From Liolophura sinensis (taxonomy: Eukaryota; Mollusca; Polyplacophora; Chitonida; Chitonidae): a stretch of 64,000 nt of DNA. Positions 61,894 through 64,000 of the stretch are shown one piece after another. The DNA lies in the NCBI RefSeq assembly GCF_032854445.1, contig NC_088303.1:28311265-28375264 (forward strand), read 5' to 3'. A model generated the notes under the pieces. It made no database searches and had not been told where the DNA came from. It saw only the letters and a program-made list of their open reading frames with translations. Each line of letters starts with the position of its first letter. Within the stretch, counting starts at the first letter, position 1. A program made the translations under genes and the position numbers.

Positions 61894-62577
61894 CTAATAA
61901 TTGAGATGCTTCACCATGGTAATTGCGCTTGACACGGCATTGCGACAGATTTGTAAAACGGGCCCCGGGTTGTGCATACTATAGAATCGCCGTCTCAAGA
62001 AAGTCACGAGAACGTGACAGGGGATTAATGTAACAGAGTGGAATATAATCTCTATCAAACTACGGTGATGGAGGTAATTTCCCTGCAGTATAGTCGTAGA
62101 AGTGCACTGGAAACTAACAGATCGCTGGTTCATGTCCCAAGCTGGTATAAGCTCGGACACACTTTGTTTTCCAGTTTGGCCAAAGAGCACAGAAGGGCTA
62201 AGGGGGCAAGTGAAGGTGATCATTTCATAATGAAGGGTGCTCCCTGAGTACTGAAGGGTGGTTAGTGAGGTGACACGATGATGTATAGCCACAATGTGTC
62301 GAGTGTGACCATCCAGTAAAGGTGCAGGCCTGTTGACAGTGAAGTTGACAGTGGCCAGTATCAAACGATTCAGTGTTGACCATGCAGATGAAGTGGTCGG
62401 TTTAATGAAGAGTCTATTCAAAGTGACAGCGGTTGGTAGGCCTATATAATGACTAAATCGAAGCTGGCCAGTGCAACCATGGGGATGCACGATCGGTGTG
62501 ATGAAGGTTGATGGGTGAGGTGTAAAAAACAAATACTGGAAGACTGATTTAAAGGTTGTGTGAAAAGAATTGGGCAA
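61894..62577 (-). other. 227-codon open frame, probably repeat-derived or chance
   Basis: This is the second longest frame after the agrin-like exon. The protein is rich in T, S, H and L with no recognised domain or signal. Loosely repeated phrases (TLNRLFIKPTTSSAWSTLNR, then TVNFTVNRPAP) suggest internal duplication. On the plus strand CTGGTTCATGTCCC near 62125 resembles a pol III B box, so the region may contain an old SINE. Not supported as a gene. Confidence 0.15.
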
Positions 62578-62807
62578 TGATAGAGACAGATAACAGACAA
62601 ATACATTTTCACGATGTTAGAGCAAACCATATATCAAATATATGATGCTTGGCTGCATAGCTAGTTAAGGATGCTAAAAAGACCCCATTCCCAACAGACA
62701 GATATATTTTAAAGAAATTATGATATCTATGGCAAACCCTCATACATCAAATATATAATGCAGTTCTTGTATATAGCCAGTTCAGAAATGTAAAAAAAAT
62801 GCACATT

Positions 62808-62902
62808 TTATTTATTTATTTTGGGGAGGAAACTGGTACAGCCCGGGGGAAACCAACGACCATCCACTGGTTACTGGGAGACCTTCCCACGTAGCACAAA
62901 AT
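62808..62902 (-). mobile_element. SINE family A, short fragment
   Basis: TTTATTTATTTTGGGGAGGA, ACAGCCCGGGGGAAACCAAC, GGAGACCTTCCCACGTAG. The first 60 bp of the 3' end and the head are deleted. Confidence 0.75.
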
Positions 62903-63411
62903 TTATGATTTTGTGGCTAGAATACCAGTTATCGCAAGGCATAACCATGGTAACAACAATACTTTTATGTTGCGTTAATTATTATTACTTCAGCAGCCAA
63001 GGGTGCTGAACTTTGGTGTTTTTAACTTTGGTGTTTATATTGGATCGGTGTCACGATTCAGGAATCATACTGTATAATGCGGACTTTTGCTTACAAATAT
63101 TTGTGCATGGCAGAGATTTGTGCTCTTAATTGGAGTGCCTTAGTTATTATCAAGTTTTTGCATGCGTATACAGGGAAGTAATACGAATCGCGGTAACATC
63201 AATGGTGGTTTTATATTCTGTGGCAAAATGCTCTCTTAAGAAGGTATACAGAGATCACTACATGCCTGGTTTCTACTATGTCGTTTTGATGAATGATCTT
63301 GATCACATTGTCTAAGCCTATAGATGCTTTTGTTTTAGGGTTCAGAAACTTTGAAGGCCTTTAACAGTTTCAGGTATTTTATTTTCCCCAATATAAACAC
63401 TGCTTTGGTGA

Positions 63412-63584
63412 TGTATAGCATTACGGTGGGTGGAATCGGGCAGAACCCGGGGGAAACACACGACCTTCCCCAGGTTGCGAAGAGACTTTTCCGTGTGTGA
63501 TGTGGAAGCCATAGGCCTAATGACCTGGACTTGCACTCACAGCAGGCTGGAACGCTGATCACCTTGGCCACGGACGCCCCGTGT
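63412..63584 (-). mobile_element. SINE family A, 3' end missing
   Basis: GCATTACGGTGGGTGGAATC, CCGGGGGAAACACACGACC, CCTGGACTTGCACTCACAGC and CACCTTGGCCACGGACGCCC at the head end. It lacks the TTTATTTA tail. Confidence 0.8.
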
Positions 63585-64000
63585 GTAGCATTAGAAACGT
63601 ATAGAATTTGAAAGTGGATAATGCCAGTATGTATATATGATATACATTACATACACATATATAGATCTATCTATTACATGTCGTTTTGGATTTCTATTCA
63701 AAATCGTTGTAAAAACACACAGCTCGGAATAGCCATGCGATGGACGCGGAAAACAGCTTGCGAAGATATCACAACATGATCTAAACATGCATGTGGTTAA
63801 CTCGTGGACTAAGCTTTAAATTTATTTCAGAACAAAAACACTTCAGTCCTTGACTTCATTTTGGAAAGATCCAATAATTCTTGCGTTGACATTTTCTTGG
63901 AAAAAAAAAAGACAGTTCGGCTTGAAGTGTGCGTACTTGTTTTTACCCATTCATAGCTACATCATTGTTTCTGTCAACCTTGGCAGTAATCGTGATTCAG

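Larger units (their letters stand above)
62578..64000. other. Right edge of the window, SINE fragments and unique sequence
   Basis: Between two SINE fragments (62.8 and 63.4 kb) the sequence is AT-rich without a recognised gene. If the plus-strand first exon at 61.5 kb is real, this is its first intron. Confidence 0.35.

Overview
This window is animal nuclear DNA, AT-rich and repeat-dense, with almost no continuous coding sequence. Several tRNA-derived SINE families suggest a lophotrochozoan, most likely a mollusc (bivalve or gastropod; a brachiopod is not excluded). The main family has a tRNA-like head, a conserved body and a 3' end reading ATTTATTTATTTGATTGGTG on the opposite strand. That identification is by pattern and memory; no search was run.

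The best-supported gene is on the minus strand. At 57719-58304 one exon encodes a signal peptide and nearly all of an agrin N-terminal (NtA) domain, ending at a consensus 5' splice site in phase 1. About 52 kb further along the same strand, at 5720-5915, is a second first-exon-like ORF: a short basic N-terminus, one hydrophobic segment, and a consensus donor, again in phase 1. This is the arrangement of vertebrate agrin, where alternative first exons give a secreted NtA form and a type II transmembrane form. The Kazal/follistatin, EGF and laminin-G exons would lie beyond position 1. On this reading 5.9-57.7 kb is mainly first intron, and 58.3-61.5 kb holds the promoter and upstream region. A possible 3'-terminal exon (37697-37798, minus) and a possible first coding exon of a divergent plus-strand gene (61483-61518) are weaker calls.

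Mobile and repeat content by region: an inverted repeat pair with an insertion in one arm (1.7-2.3 kb); SINEs scattered throughout, three with clear flanking target-site duplications and one with an imperfect one; a foldback element (14.8 kb); a Crypton-like tyrosine-recombinase fragment (16.4-16.7 kb); a 79-bp minisatellite (17.2-18.5 kb); a cluster of minisatellites with 28-, 31- and about 40-bp units (24.8-28.1 kb); a 48-bp array with a palindrome in every unit (30.7-31.0 kb); further arrays at 42.7, 44.0, 50.3 and 55.3 kb; and a perfect 18-bp-arm palindrome at 48.0 kb.

No rRNA genes, intact tRNA genes, CRISPR arrays or bacterial-type operons were seen. Most short ORFs are chance reading frames or lie inside SINEs and tandem repeats.
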